Shown here piece by piece: positions 25,467 through 34,653 of a stretch of 64,000 bases of DNA. A model generated the notes under the pieces. That model saw only the letters and a list, made by a program, of their open reading frames with translations, made no database searches and was not told the DNA's origin. The position numbers were made by a program, and so were the translations under genes. Origin of the DNA: Roseibium album (GTDB taxonomy: Bacteria; Pseudomonadota; Alphaproteobacteria; Rhizobiales; Stappiaceae); contig NZ_CXWE01000003.1 in assembly GCF_001404515.1 (NCBI RefSeq), forward strand, positions 714,188-778,187, given 5' to 3'. The stretch's first letter is position 1; each line of letters begins with the position of its first letter.

Positions 25467-27080
25467 ATGCGCGATCTCGGCTCATGGGATTATGTGATTG
25501 TCGGCGCCGGGACGGCTGGGTGCGTTTTGGCGAACCGGTTGTCGGAAGACCCGGACGTAAAGGTGCTGCTGCTCGAGGCCGGCAAGAAAGACAACTATAT
25601 CTGGATCCACATCCCTGTCGGATATCTGCATTGTATCGGCAATCCGCGTGTGGATTGGGGGTTCAAGACCGCACCGACGTCGGGTCTCAACGGTCGCTCG
25701 TTGCTCTATCCGCGCGGCAAGGTTTTGGGCGGCTGCTCATCGATCAACGGCATGATCTACATGCGCGGTCAGGCATGGGACTACGATCACTGGCGCCAAC
25801 TCGGACTTGCAGGGTGGGCGTGGGACGATGTCCTGCCCTATTTCCGCAAATCGGAGGATCACTACGCCTGGGACGACGAGTCTCACGCTCAGGGTGGAAA
25901 TCTGCGTGTCGAAGAGCAAAGGATGACCTGGGAGCTGCTGGACGCGTTTCGCGTCGCGTGCGAACAGAACGGCATTCCGAAGACGAAAGATTTTAACGGC
26001 GGGGACAATTTCGGATCCGCCTACTTTCAGGTGACACAGAAATCCGGTGTCCGTTGGAATGGTGCCAAGGCGTTTCTGCGCCCCGCCGGTGATCGCCCCA
26101 ACCTCAATGTGTTGACCGAAGCCCATGTGGACCGGCTGGAATTCGAAAATGGAACCGTAACAGGTCTCAAGCTGGAAGTCGGTGGCGAGGCCGCCACCGT
26201 GAAGATAGATGGCGAGTTGATCCTGTCGGCCGGCGCGATCGGGTCTCCCCAAATTCTGGAACTGTCAGGCATCGGAAATCCGGAAATTCTGAAAAAGGCC
26301 GGTATCGAGCCACGCCACGAAAACCGCAGCATCGGTGAAAACCTTCAGGATCACCTGCAACTGAGACCGGTCTTCAAGGTCCGGAATGCGTTGACGATGA
26401 ACGAACTCGCCGGGTCCTGGGCCGGCAAGGCGAAGATCGGTCTTGAATACATTTTCAAAAGGTCCGGACCGATGGCTATGGCACCGAGCCAGTTGGGTGT
26501 CTTTGCCAAGACCGATCCGTCCTTTGAAACGGCCAACGTCCAATATCATGTGCAGCCCTTGTCGTTGCCGAAATTCGGTGAGCCGTTGCACAGTTTCCCG
26601 GCAATGACCGCAAGCGTTTGCAATCTGCGTCCTGAAAGCCGGGGCCATGTCCATATCGCGTCACCGGAAAAAACCGCTCAGCCGGAAATCCAGCCCAACT
26701 ATCTTTCCGCCGAAGCGGACAAACGGGTCGCGGCTGATGCCATTCGATTGACCCGCCGGATCATGGCAGCTCCGGCCATGCAACCCTATCAACCCGAGGA
26801 ATATCTGCCTGGTCCGGACTTCACCAGCGAGGATGACCTGGTAAGCGCAGCGGGCAATATCGGCACCACGATTTTCCACCCCGTAAGCACATGCCGTATG
26901 GGTGTCGACGAAGCGTCCGTGGTCGACGAGCGTCTGAGGCTCCGGGGATTCGGCAATATTCGGGTCGTCGATGCATCGGTCATGCCGACAATAACGTCCG
27001 GAAACACCAATGCACCGACGGTCATGATCGCTGAAAAGGGATCTGACATGATCCGCGAAGACAGGCGCGCGAGCGCCTAA
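25467..27080 (+). CDS. GMC-family oxidoreductase (choline/alcohol dehydrogenase-like)
   Basis: A 537-residue FAD enzyme: N-terminal DYVIVGAGTAGCVLANRLSED, FAD-linking PRGKVLGGCSSINGMIYMRGQ (GMC signature 1), GAIGSPQILELSGIG (signature 2), and the C-terminal catalytic His-Asn pair region STCRMG...ITSGNTNAPTVMIAEK. It oxidises an alcohol to an aldehyde with a quinone or similar acceptor; choline is not certain because no betAIX genes lie nearby. I chose ATG 25467, preceded by TTTGGAGGACTG; an upstream in-frame ATG at 25404 lacks a ribosome site. Confidence 0.9.
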   Translation: MRDLGSWDYVIVGAGTAGCVLANRLSEDPDVKVLLLEAGKKDNYIWIHIPVGYLHCIGNPRVDWGFKTAPTSGLNGRSLLYPRGKVLGGCSSINGMIYMRGQAWDYDHWRQLGLAGWAWDDVLPYFRKSEDHYAWDDESHAQGGNLRVEEQRMTWELLDAFRVACEQNGIPKTKDFNGGDNFGSAYFQVTQKSGVRWNGAKAFLRPAGDRPNLNVLTEAHVDRLEFENGTVTGLKLEVGGEAATVKIDGELILSAGAIGSPQILELSGIGNPEILKKAGIEPRHENRSIGENLQDHLQLRPVFKVRNALTMNELAGSWAGKAKIGLEYIFKRSGPMAMAPSQLGVFAKTDPSFETANVQYHVQPLSLPKFGEPLHSFPAMTASVCNLRPESRGHVHIASPEKTAQPEIQPNYLSAEADKRVAADAIRLTRRIMAAPAMQPYQPEEYLPGPDFTSEDDLVSAAGNIGTTIFHPVSTCRMGVDEASVVDERLRLRGFGNIRVVDASVMPTITSGNTNAPTVMIAEKGSDMIREDRRASA

Positions 27081-27144
27081 CGCCTTATAGAAGTCAGTTT
27101 CTTGATGGACTGGCTGTTTGACCGATTGCAGATCCGGAGTGTGA

Positions 27145-27906
27145 ATGTTCCCTCGCCTGTTTCTTGTCATTGGCTTTCTGTTGGCGACGCTCACTCAGCC
27201 GTTGGCAGGATCGAGCCTGACGGTGTTCGCGGCTGCCAGCATGCGCGAAGCCATGGAACGGATTGGACAGGTTTACGAGGTCGAGACCGGCAACAGTGTG
27301 ATTTTCTCCTTCGCAGGAACGGGAATACTGGCCAGGCAGGTTGAAGCTGGCGCGCCGGCCGACCTGTTCATTTCCGCCGATGACGCGTGGATGAATTACG
27401 TCATCGAACGGGACGCTGTTGTCCCCGGAACGGTTCGGCTGATCGCATCGAATGAACTTGTCCTGATCGGGGCAAAGGGAACGGAACGCCTTGATTTGAG
27501 CGAGACCCGGATCACCGGCGCGCTGGACGGTGGGCGCATGGCGATCGCCGATACGGAAACCGTACCGGCCGGTCGGTATGGCAAGGCGGCGCTTGAAAGT
27601 CTTGGTCTCTGGAAAGCTGTTTCGGCCCGACTGGCGCCAATGGAAAACGTCAGGATTGCCCTTGCTTCCGTGGCCCGAGGGGACACACCGCTCGGTCTTG
27701 TCTACCGCACCGATGCTGCAATTGAGCCGGAAGTCGCGGTCGTGGCGGAACTGCCTGCGGAAAGCTATCCGGAGATCCGGTATCTTGCCGCCTTGACCGA
27801 AGGACGTCCGGATCCGGCTGCCGAGGCCTTTCTCGACTTTCTCTCCGGTCAAGAGGCACGAGAAATCTTGCAATCTCTGGGGTTTGTGACCGATAAGGTG
27901 GAATAG
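27145..27906 (+). CDS. modA: Molybdate ABC transporter, substrate-binding protein
   Basis: A 253-residue periplasmic protein with a Sec signal peptide (PRLFLVIGFLLATLTQPLAGS). The ModA pattern is clear: LTVFAAASMREAMERI near the mature N-terminus, FAGTGILARQVEAGAPADLFISAD, and VARGDTPLGLVYRTDA. It captures molybdate or tungstate for ModBC. First gene of modABC, starting 64 bp after the GMC gene; I did not find a convincing ModE box upstream. Confidence 0.94.
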   Translation: MFPRLFLVIGFLLATLTQPLAGSSLTVFAAASMREAMERIGQVYEVETGNSVIFSFAGTGILARQVEAGAPADLFISADDAWMNYVIERDAVVPGTVRLIASNELVLIGAKGTERLDLSETRITGALDGGRMAIADTETVPAGRYGKAALESLGLWKAVSARLAPMENVRIALASVARGDTPLGLVYRTDAAIEPEVAVVAELPAESYPEIRYLAALTEGRPDPAAEAFLDFLSGQEAREILQSLGFVTDKVE

Positions 27907-27952
27907 ACCGCACAAGCACTGGCGGTCGGATTGACCAGCAGACCGGGCGAAC

Positions 27953-28660
27953 GTGGACTTTTTCAATCTTCAACCCGACGAATGGCAGGCTCTGACCCTG
28001 ACCTTGAGAGTCGCCGCAGCCGCGCTTCTGGTGACACTGCCCCTTGCGATTCTGGTTGCCTACATTCTGGCCCGCTACCGGTTTCCGGGGCATGGTTTCG
28101 TCAATGCCCTGGTGCATTTGCCGCTTGTTCTTCCACCTGTTGTCACCGGATACGTTCTGCTGCTGACATTCGGGCGAAAGGGGCCGGTCGGTGTTTTTCT
28201 GGACAATCTCTTCGGGATCAGCTTTGCGTTCAACTGGACCGGTGCCGCACTCGCTGCAAGTGTCATGTCATTTCCGCTGATCGTGCGCCCGATCCGTCTG
28301 TCTTTCGAGGCCGTGGATCCCAAGCTTGAGGACGCCGCCAGGTCGCTCGGTGCACACCGGTTTGTCGGGTTTCTGACCGTGACTCTGCCTCTTGCGCTGC
28401 CCGGCATACTGGGTGGTGCGATTCTCGGATTTGCAAAGGCAATGGGGGAATTCGGCGCAACGATTACGTTTGTCTCCAACATCCCGGGGGAAACCCGCAC
28501 ACTGGCGCTTGCTCTCTACACAGCGACCCAGACACCCAGTGGCGATCTTGCAGCCTTCAGGTTGACACTGATAGCCGTTGTCGTCGCCTTTGCGGCATTG
28601 ATCGCGTCGGAACTGCTTGCGCGCCGTCTGCAGACGCGACTGGGAGGCGGCAATGCTTGA
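27953..28660 (+). CDS. modB: Molybdate ABC transporter, permease
   Basis: A 235-residue inner-membrane permease with five or six helices and the EAA loop (DAARSLGAHRFVGFLTVTLPLALPGILGGAILGFAKAMGEFGATI), typical of ModB. The start is GTG 27953. Its stop overlaps the modC start by 8 bp (ATGCTTGA), so the two are translationally coupled. Confidence 0.94.
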   Translation: MDFFNLQPDEWQALTLTLRVAAAALLVTLPLAILVAYILARYRFPGHGFVNALVHLPLVLPPVVTGYVLLLTFGRKGPVGVFLDNLFGISFAFNWTGAALAASVMSFPLIVRPIRLSFEAVDPKLEDAARSLGAHRFVGFLTVTLPLALPGILGGAILGFAKAMGEFGATITFVSNIPGETRTLALALYTATQTPSGDLAAFRLTLIAVVVAFAALIASELLARRLQTRLGGGNA

Positions 28661-29738
28661 GGTCGACATATCAGGCAAGGTCGGCGCTCTTGAGTTTCAG
28701 GCGCAATTTGAAAGCGAAGGCGGGGTAACCTCGCTGTTCGGACAATCCGGTGCAGGCAAGACGACCCTCACCAACATGATCGCGGGGCTTGTCAAACCGG
28801 ACAGGGGCCGGATCGCGCTCGACGGCACAGTCCTGTTTGATGCCGCCAAGGGGATAAATCTGCCGGTTCAGCGGCGGTGCATCGGTCATGTCTTTCAGGA
28901 TGCACGCTTGTTTCCGCATTTGAGTGTCAAATCGAACCTCACATATGCGCGCTGGGCAGGCGGCAGGTCCGGCAGTCGAGATTTCAACGAAGTTGTCGAA
29001 CTGCTGGGATTGTCCACGCTGCTCGGACGCAAGCCGGAGACATTGTCCGGCGGGGAGAAGCAGCGTGTTGCGATTGGTCGCGCGCTTTTGTCAGATCCGC
29101 ACCTCCTCATCATGGATGAACCGCTGGCAAGTCTCGATCAGGCACGGCGCAACGATATTTTGCCATATCTGGACAGGCTCTGCGTTGATGCAGGTATCCC
29201 GATCCTCTATGTCAGCCATTCCATTGAGGAAGTCGCCCGGCTTTCCAGCACGCTGGTGATCCTTTCCGAAGGTCGCACACCCGCCTATGGTCCTGTCGCC
29301 GAGATGCTGACGAGAACCGACCTTGGTCGGGCGACAGGTCGTCATGAGGCTGGAGCGCTTGTGCATGGCAATGTGACCGATATCGACGCAAACTGGGGCC
29401 TGACCTTTGTCGATATTGGCGGTGCGGCGCTTCAGATACCGGATCTTCCGGCCGAGGCCGGTGACACGGTAAGGCTTCGTATTCGCGCGCGTGATGTCGC
29501 CCTGGCCGTGGAGCCGCCGAAGGGTTTGTCGATCCGCAACGCCTTCCAGGCGAGAATTACCAGCATATCCGAAGAATCGGGTCCCTATGCGGAAATCCTG
29601 TGCGCGCTTGAAGATCAAACGATCCGTGCGCGCATCACGCGCGCTTCCGTTGCAGACCTTGAATTGTATACCGGCAAGGAGGTGACTGTGCTGGTCAAGA
29701 GCGTTGCCATCGATCGCCGCCAACGCAACCTGGTCTAG
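28653..29738 (+). CDS. modC: Molybdate ABC transporter, ATP-binding protein
   Basis: A 361-residue ABC ATPase: Walker A GQSGAGKTTL, signature LSGGEKQR, Walker B LLIMDEPLASLD, His switch VSHS. A C-terminal mop/TOBE domain (about 285-361) binds molybdate, as in ModC. The ATG at 28653 overlaps the modB stop and has GGGAGG upstream; the longer open frame from 28617 lies inside modB. It completes a compact modABC operon. Confidence 0.94.
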   Translation: MLEVDISGKVGALEFQAQFESEGGVTSLFGQSGAGKTTLTNMIAGLVKPDRGRIALDGTVLFDAAKGINLPVQRRCIGHVFQDARLFPHLSVKSNLTYARWAGGRSGSRDFNEVVELLGLSTLLGRKPETLSGGEKQRVAIGRALLSDPHLLIMDEPLASLDQARRNDILPYLDRLCVDAGIPILYVSHSIEEVARLSSTLVILSEGRTPAYGPVAEMLTRTDLGRATGRHEAGALVHGNVTDIDANWGLTFVDIGGAALQIPDLPAEAGDTVRLRIRARDVALAVEPPKGLSIRNAFQARITSISEESGPYAEILCALEDQTIRARITRASVADLELYTGKEVTVLVKSVAIDRRQRNLV

Positions 29739-29857
29739 AGCTCGCGCGAAAAAAATGCCGGTCGATTTTCAAACAGGCTCCCGAGCGACCCTCAAATCGG
29801 CACTATTGGCTGGTTTGGTCAATTTCACGGCAGAATTTCCTGCAGTATACTGGTGAG

Positions 29858-31639
29858 ATGATACGCAGACCAAAGCGCCTGACATGGCGCAAGCTTAAAT
29901 TCGGGATCGGAGCCGGTCTGGTTTTAGCCACCCTGGTAGTAGTGTGGCTGACGGGTTTGGCCAGCCTGCGGATCACACTTGCTGAAGCCGAAACACGTGC
30001 CGCGGCCAATCTCGCCGTTCAGACCGCAGCCCTGGAACGGCTCCTGGACAAATTCCGTCTTCTGTCACCGCTTCTGGCCCGGGGCCCGGAAGTCGCGCGC
30101 TTCTATTATTCGGAAAACTTGAACACGGAGCCGGGTATTGCAGCAATCGCCGCAGGCATGTCCGGAGCGGAAGAAGTCTGGCTGATGGATGCGTCCGGCA
30201 AAGTGATCGTCTCCAGCCAGGACAGCGTTCCCGTCAATGCAATCGGTGATGCATCCACCATCCCACATGCCTTCAGACAGGCAAAACAGGGTCAGCTGGG
30301 GCGAGAACTGATCCCGGGCACACCGGAGACGCCTTCGAACTATGTATTTGCCTCTCCGCTGCGCAGAGGAGAGACCTTCCTTGGGGTTCTTGCTGTTCGT
30401 GTGAGCCTGGATGATGTCGAGCAGGCCTGGGCTTTGAGCAAGGACCCGATCCTGGCGCTGGACGACGGAAGGGTCGTTGTCTCCAACGTGCCGGCGCTGC
30501 GCGGAATGACGGTGGACAGGCTTGACCCGAGCTGGAACGTTGCGGACCTTTCTCTCGCTGGACGACTGCATCTTCTTCTGCCGGCCGCCAGTGCGGCGAG
30601 CACCCACATGCAATTGACGTCCAATCTTCCGGTTCTGGATTGGCAGATCCGGACTCTTGTCGACATCGGCGATGCGCGCCGGCAGTCCGGTTGGGCAATG
30701 CTCGTCGCTTTGCTGGTATGCGTGATTGCCGCCGGCGGCATCTGGTTTCTGATCACGCGCCGTGAGGAATTCGTTCGTGAAGAACGACGCAATCGCGCAT
30801 CTGCACTCAGGCTGGAAAGGCGCGTCCAGAGCCGGACGGCGGAGTTGCGCCGCGCCAACGCGCACCTGGAGCGAGAGGTGAGTGAGCGCCAGCAGGCCGA
30901 GGCCAATCTGCGCCAGACTCAGGCGGAGCTGGTCCAGGCTGCCAAGCTGGCAACGCTGGGTCGGATGTCGGCTGCGCTCAGCCACGAGTACAATCAGCCG
31001 CTTGCTGCAATAAGGTCGGATGCCGAGATTGCCGAAATGTTGATCGACAGGGGCAGGGCCGAAGAAGCACGCGGAAACCTGACGCGGATCGGTGGCATGG
31101 TGAAACGGATGGGTGAAATCGCCAAGACCCTGAAGGGGTTCACGCGCAAGTCGGGTACCGACATCAAACCGGTTTCGCTTCGCCAGGTCATTGATGAGGC
31201 CATGCTGCTGCTTCGTCCGCAGATCAAGCAAAGCGGTTTTGTACTGTCTTTGGACTTGCCGGATGAAGACATAATCGTGAAGGGCGGACGTATTCGTCTG
31301 GAGCAGGTGGTCATCAACCTGCTGTCCAATGCGCTCGATGCCGTGCAGGCGAGCCCGGCGCCGCTGATCAGCCTCTCGCTCATCCGGGAGGGCGATGAAG
31401 CGGTGCTTGAAGTCACGGACAATGGTACCGGTATCGATGAAGAGGTTCTGCCCCAGATTTTCGACCCGTTTTATACGACCAAGGATGTCGGTTCGGGGCT
31501 CGGTCTGGGCTTGTCGATTGCCTACAAAATCGTCCATGACTTCTCCGGGTCGCTCAAAGCGGCGAATCGGGAGGGCGGCGGTGCTGTCTTCACCATGCGC
31601 CTTCCGGTGGCAGATGAGCGCGTGCTGGCAGCGGAATAG
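29858..31639 (+). CDS. dctB: C4-dicarboxylate-type sensor histidine kinase (DctB-like)
   Basis: A 593-residue membrane kinase. TM1 (about 15-35) and TM2 (about 278-300) flank a periplasmic double-PAS-like sensor domain. A coiled coil (RVQSRTAELRRANAHLEREVSERQQAEANLRQTQAELVQAAK) leads to the H-box SAALSHEYNQPLAAI (phospho-His), then the N-box (LEQVVINLLSNALDAVQ), G1 (VTDNGTGIDEE) and G2 (GSGLGLGLSIAYKIV). This is the DctB architecture; it probably senses C4-dicarboxylates and phosphorylates the DctD encoded 5 bp downstream. The TRAP genes dctPQM lie 3 kb further on. Confidence 0.92.
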   Translation: MIRRPKRLTWRKLKFGIGAGLVLATLVVVWLTGLASLRITLAEAETRAAANLAVQTAALERLLDKFRLLSPLLARGPEVARFYYSENLNTEPGIAAIAAGMSGAEEVWLMDASGKVIVSSQDSVPVNAIGDASTIPHAFRQAKQGQLGRELIPGTPETPSNYVFASPLRRGETFLGVLAVRVSLDDVEQAWALSKDPILALDDGRVVVSNVPALRGMTVDRLDPSWNVADLSLAGRLHLLLPAASAASTHMQLTSNLPVLDWQIRTLVDIGDARRQSGWAMLVALLVCVIAAGGIWFLITRREEFVREERRNRASALRLERRVQSRTAELRRANAHLEREVSERQQAEANLRQTQAELVQAAKLATLGRMSAALSHEYNQPLAAIRSDAEIAEMLIDRGRAEEARGNLTRIGGMVKRMGEIAKTLKGFTRKSGTDIKPVSLRQVIDEAMLLLRPQIKQSGFVLSLDLPDEDIIVKGGRIRLEQVVINLLSNALDAVQASPAPLISLSLIREGDEAVLEVTDNGTGIDEEVLPQIFDPFYTTKDVGSGLGLGLSIAYKIVHDFSGSLKAANREGGGAVFTMRLPVADERVLAAE

Positions 31640-31644
31640 GAAAA

Positions 31645-32979
31645 ATGGATCAGGCAACGGTTCTGTTGATCGACGATGAGGAAGCGCTTCGGGGTTCCTT
31701 GAGCCAGGGGCTGGAACTGACAGGTCAGGACGTCTTTGCCTCCGGAAGGCCGGAAAGTGCACTTGAGCGCATCAGTCGGGACTTCTACGGCGTCCTGGTG
31801 ACCGATATCCGCATGCCGGGGACCGACGGTTTTCAGGTGATGAAAAACGCCTTTGAAATCGATCCGGCGCTCCCTGTTGTACTGATCACCGGACATGGGG
31901 ACGTGCCGCTTGCGGTCGAGGCGATGCGCGCAGGCGCGTACGATTTCCTGGAAAAGCCGTTCTCCGTTGCACATCTCGCCTCTGTGGTGGAACGCGCGCT
32001 GGACAAGCGCCGGCTGGTTCTTGAGAACAGGAAGCTGCGCGAAGAACTGGCGGACAGAACCGGGCTTGAAAGCCGCCTGGTCGGGCGCACACCGGCGATG
32101 GATCTGCTGCGCAAAAACGTGATGGCGCTTGCTGCGACAGACGCCGACATTCTGATTCTGGGAGAGACAGGATCAGGCAAGGAGGTGGTTGCACGGGCAC
32201 TCCACGATGAAGGACCTCGCAAGGACAAGCCCTTCGTTGCGCTGAACTGCGGCGCTTTGCCGGCCGAGATCATCGAATCGGAACTGTTCGGCCACGAGAA
32301 AGGCACCTTTACCGGTGCCAGCGGACAAAGGATCGGCAAGCTTGAACACGCCCATGGCGGCACGGTCTTTCTCGACGAGATCGAATCCATGCCCCTGGAA
32401 CTTCAGGTCAAACTGCTGCGGGTCATAGAAACGCGAACCATCGAGCGGCTTGGCTCCAACAAGGCGATTGAACTGGATGTTCGTTTCGTCGCCGCGACAA
32501 AGGAAGACCTGGAAGCCGCCGGCAAGGCAGGCCGTTTCCGGCTGGATCTCTTTTATCGCCTCAATGTCGTCAACGTCGAGATCCCGCCGCTGCGCGACCG
32601 TATCGAGGATATACCGCTGTTGTTCCGGCATCTGGCCGTCGAGGCCAGGGCGCGCTACCGTCGCGAAATTCCCGACATCGGCGAGCTTTACCTTGCCGAC
32701 CTTATGGCACGCGATTGGCCGGGTAACGTTCGGGAGTTGCGAAACGTGGCCGACCGGTTCGTGCTTGGGCTTGAACAGCAATCCGATCCTCAGTCTTCCA
32801 ACGGCTCCAGTCTGTTCGAACAGATCGCGAATTACGAGCGTGCGCTTATTGCGGCTGAACTCAAGCGCAACGGCGGCGTGATCAAACCGACTTATGAAAA
32901 TCTGGGTCTTTCGCGAAAGGCTCTTTACGAAAAGATGCGTAAACACGGACTTGGAAAAGACGAGATCGACGCTGTGTGA
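31645..32979 (+). CDS. dctD: Sigma-54-dependent response regulator (DctD-like)
   Basis: A 444-residue NtrC-family activator. Receiver domain residues 1-118 with phospho-acceptor D54 (TDIRMPG); AAA+ domain with Walker A GETGSGKE (173-180), the sigma-54 contact loop GTFTGA (220-225, Thr for Ala, tolerated in this family), Walker B FLDEIESM, and arginine-finger segments; Fis-type HTH at the C-terminus (YENLGLSRKALYEKMRKHGL). Starts 5 bp after dctB. Its likely target is the sigma-54 promoter upstream of dctP in this window. Confidence 0.93.
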   Translation: MDQATVLLIDDEEALRGSLSQGLELTGQDVFASGRPESALERISRDFYGVLVTDIRMPGTDGFQVMKNAFEIDPALPVVLITGHGDVPLAVEAMRAGAYDFLEKPFSVAHLASVVERALDKRRLVLENRKLREELADRTGLESRLVGRTPAMDLLRKNVMALAATDADILILGETGSGKEVVARALHDEGPRKDKPFVALNCGALPAEIIESELFGHEKGTFTGASGQRIGKLEHAHGGTVFLDEIESMPLELQVKLLRVIETRTIERLGSNKAIELDVRFVAATKEDLEAAGKAGRFRLDLFYRLNVVNVEIPPLRDRIEDIPLLFRHLAVEARARYRREIPDIGELYLADLMARDWPGNVRELRNVADRFVLGLEQQSDPQSSNGSSLFEQIANYERALIAAELKRNGGVIKPTYENLGLSRKALYEKMRKHGLGKDEIDAV

Positions 32980-33006
32980 CGGTTACCCGGTTTTTTTCAG
33001 CCTGTT

Positions 33007-33033
33007 CGTCACAATGGGGACTGTCCGTTCGTC
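33007..33033 (+). promoter_or_regulatory. ECF41-type promoter candidate upstream of the AhpD-like/ECF sigma pair
   Basis: CGTCACA (33007-33013) and CGTC (33030-33033) are separated by 16 bp. As I recall, the published ECF41 target is TGTCACA with a CGTC -10 element at this spacing; six of seven -35 bases match. It lies about 40 bp upstream of the AhpD-like gene, and the ECF41 sigma gene follows, so autoregulation is likely. Confidence 0.65.
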
Positions 33034-33074
33034 AAAGGAGTGTTACTCCCGTAAACTTCTCCAGGAAGACACCA

Positions 33075-33506
33075 ATGACGACTGCCAATCCAATCAACTA
33101 TCAGGACTTCATCCCTTCGGTACTTCAGCGGTTTGTGGCTGCCAGCGGAGAGATCGGCAAGTCCGACCTTGATCCTAAACTGCATCACCTGCTGGATCTC
33201 AGGGCATCTCAGATCAATCAGTGCGCCTATTGCGTAAAGATGCATAACAAGGAAGCCCTGGATGATGGCGAAAGCCAGGAACGTCTGCAGCGCCTGACCG
33301 TCTGGCGGCATGTCGAGGATTTCACGCCTGCGGAAAAGGCCGCATTGGCCTGGACTGAAGCCTTGACGAACCTTGATCCGAAGACGGACTATTCCGTTCT
33401 CAGAGCCGATCTGCGCTCCCACTTCTCCGACGGTGAAATCAGCGCGATCACATCTTCGGTGGCGATGATCAATCTCTGGAACCGGATACAGGTCTCGAAC
33501 CACTGA
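33075..33506 (+). CDS. AhpD-like carboxymuconolactone decarboxylase-family protein
   Basis: A 143-residue all-helical AhpD-like protein with a thioredoxin-like pair C50-A-Y-C53 and the following H57 (CAYCVKMHNKEA), the peroxidase-reductase active-site pattern of AhpD. It probably acts in peroxide or thiol redox chemistry rather than as a decarboxylase. I chose ATG 33075 (MTTANPINY) after CCAGGAAGACACC. ECF41 sigma genes are typically adjacent to this family, and here the sigma gene follows after 7 bp. Confidence 0.88.
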   Translation: MTTANPINYQDFIPSVLQRFVAASGEIGKSDLDPKLHHLLDLRASQINQCAYCVKMHNKEALDDGESQERLQRLTVWRHVEDFTPAEKAALAWTEALTNLDPKTDYSVLRADLRSHFSDGEISAITSSVAMINLWNRIQVSNH

Positions 33507-33513
33507 TGCGGCA

Positions 33514-34422
33514 ATGATGTCCAGAAACGACTTCTTTGAACAGGCGCGGCCACGTCTGCTCGGCCTGGCCTATCGGATGCTCGGCTCCATGGCCGACGCC
33601 GAGGATGCGGTACAGGATACCTTTGTCAAATGGCAGAGCGTGGACGGAAACACGGTTTCAAATCCTGAAGCCTTTCTGACCACGATTTGCACAAATCGTT
33701 GCCTGGATTATCTCAAGGCTGCTCACAGGAAACGGGTCGACTATGTCGGCCCGTGGATTCCCGAGCCGCTTCAGACCGATGCCGGTTCCGATCCGGAAAC
33801 CGATCTGGAGCGGGCTCAATCGTTGACGACGGCTTTTCTCATGCTGCTGGAAAGGCTGACGCCAAAGGAAAGGGCGGCTTATCTGCTTCGGGAAGTGTTC
33901 GGAAAACCTTATCCGGAAGTCGCCGACACGCTGCAGATGAGCGAAGCCGGATGCCGTCAACTGGTCTCGCGCGCGGGCCGGTTTGTCCGGTCGCATTCTT
34001 CAAGGTCTGTTCCCACTCCTGACCAGCAAAGTGCTCTCCTCAAGGCATTCATGTCTGCGCTTGCAACCGGATCGACGGACAAATTGGCGGCGCTTCTGGC
34101 AGACTCTGTTCAGCTTCGGACGGATGGAGGTGGAAAGGCCACCGCGATCACCCGCACGCTCCAGGGATCGGATGTCGTTTCCAAATACATCGCCAAAATC
34201 CTCAGTCGCTTGTGGACGGAAGACCGGACTGTCGAGATTGAAATCAACGGATTGCGAGGTCTGGTCGAGTACGACGGTGCGCGCATTGTGACTGCGACGA
34301 CGTTGGGATTTGACACGTCCGGACTGGTCGACCAGGTGTTCATGATCCGAAACCCCGAAAAGCTTGCACGACTTGAAAATCGCATTCACCACGATGCGAA
34401 AAGCGGCGCTCTTTGGCGCTGA
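33514..34422 (+). CDS. ECF41-group RNA polymerase sigma factor with C-terminal SnoaL-like domain
   Basis: A 302-residue protein: sigma-2 (RPRLLGLAYRMLGSMADAEDAVQDTFVKW), the linker YVGPWIPEPL, sigma-4 (LTPKERAAYLLREVFGKPYPEVADTLQMSEAGCRQLVSRA), then a SnoaL-like C-terminal domain of about 120 residues with the DGGGK and NPEKL motifs characteristic of ECF41. In this group the C-terminal extension, not a separate anti-sigma factor, controls activity. No anti-sigma gene is present. It is co-directional with the AhpD-like gene (7 bp gap) under a matching promoter. Confidence 0.93.
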   Translation: MMSRNDFFEQARPRLLGLAYRMLGSMADAEDAVQDTFVKWQSVDGNTVSNPEAFLTTICTNRCLDYLKAAHRKRVDYVGPWIPEPLQTDAGSDPETDLERAQSLTTAFLMLLERLTPKERAAYLLREVFGKPYPEVADTLQMSEAGCRQLVSRAGRFVRSHSSRSVPTPDQQSALLKAFMSALATGSTDKLAALLADSVQLRTDGGGKATAITRTLQGSDVVSKYIAKILSRLWTEDRTVEIEINGLRGLVEYDGARIVTATTLGFDTSGLVDQVFMIRNPEKLARLENRIHHDAKSGALWR

Positions 34423-34424
34423 GT

Positions 34425-34446
34425 AATGTGTCGGTTTCGACACATT
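34425..34446. promoter_or_regulatory. Inverted repeat, candidate DctD upstream activator site
   Basis: AATGTGTCG and CGACACATT form a perfect 9-bp inverted repeat with a GTTT centre, just after the ECF41 gene stop and about 115 bp upstream of the dctP sigma-54 promoter. Position and symmetry suit an enhancer site for the DctD-like activator. A weaker related half (CATGTGTC) lies near 34458. A terminator role is unlikely because no U-tract follows. Confidence 0.6.
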
Positions 34447-34560
34447 GGGCGCATCGCATGTGTCAGGTGCCACCCATTTTCGACAAGATGACCTTCCCGA
34501 CGACCGGAATTTTCGAAAGCATCCGCCGGAATCCTGTCGTTTTATCCAGGAACTCAAAGT

Positions 34561-34575
34561 TGGCACACGCCTTGC
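34561..34575 (+). promoter_or_regulatory. Sigma-54 promoter of dctPQM
   Basis: TGGCAC-N5-TTGC (34561-34575) matches the -24/-12 consensus exactly, with GG and GC in the invariant positions at the right spacing. It lies about 80 bp upstream of the dctP start. Confidence 0.88.
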
Positions 34576-34653
34576 GAATAAGCGCAGGACCAGCCTCTGT
34601 GCTGTCCGGTCAAGCAAATGGCCGCCTTACCAAAATGTCTGGGAGGACATCCG

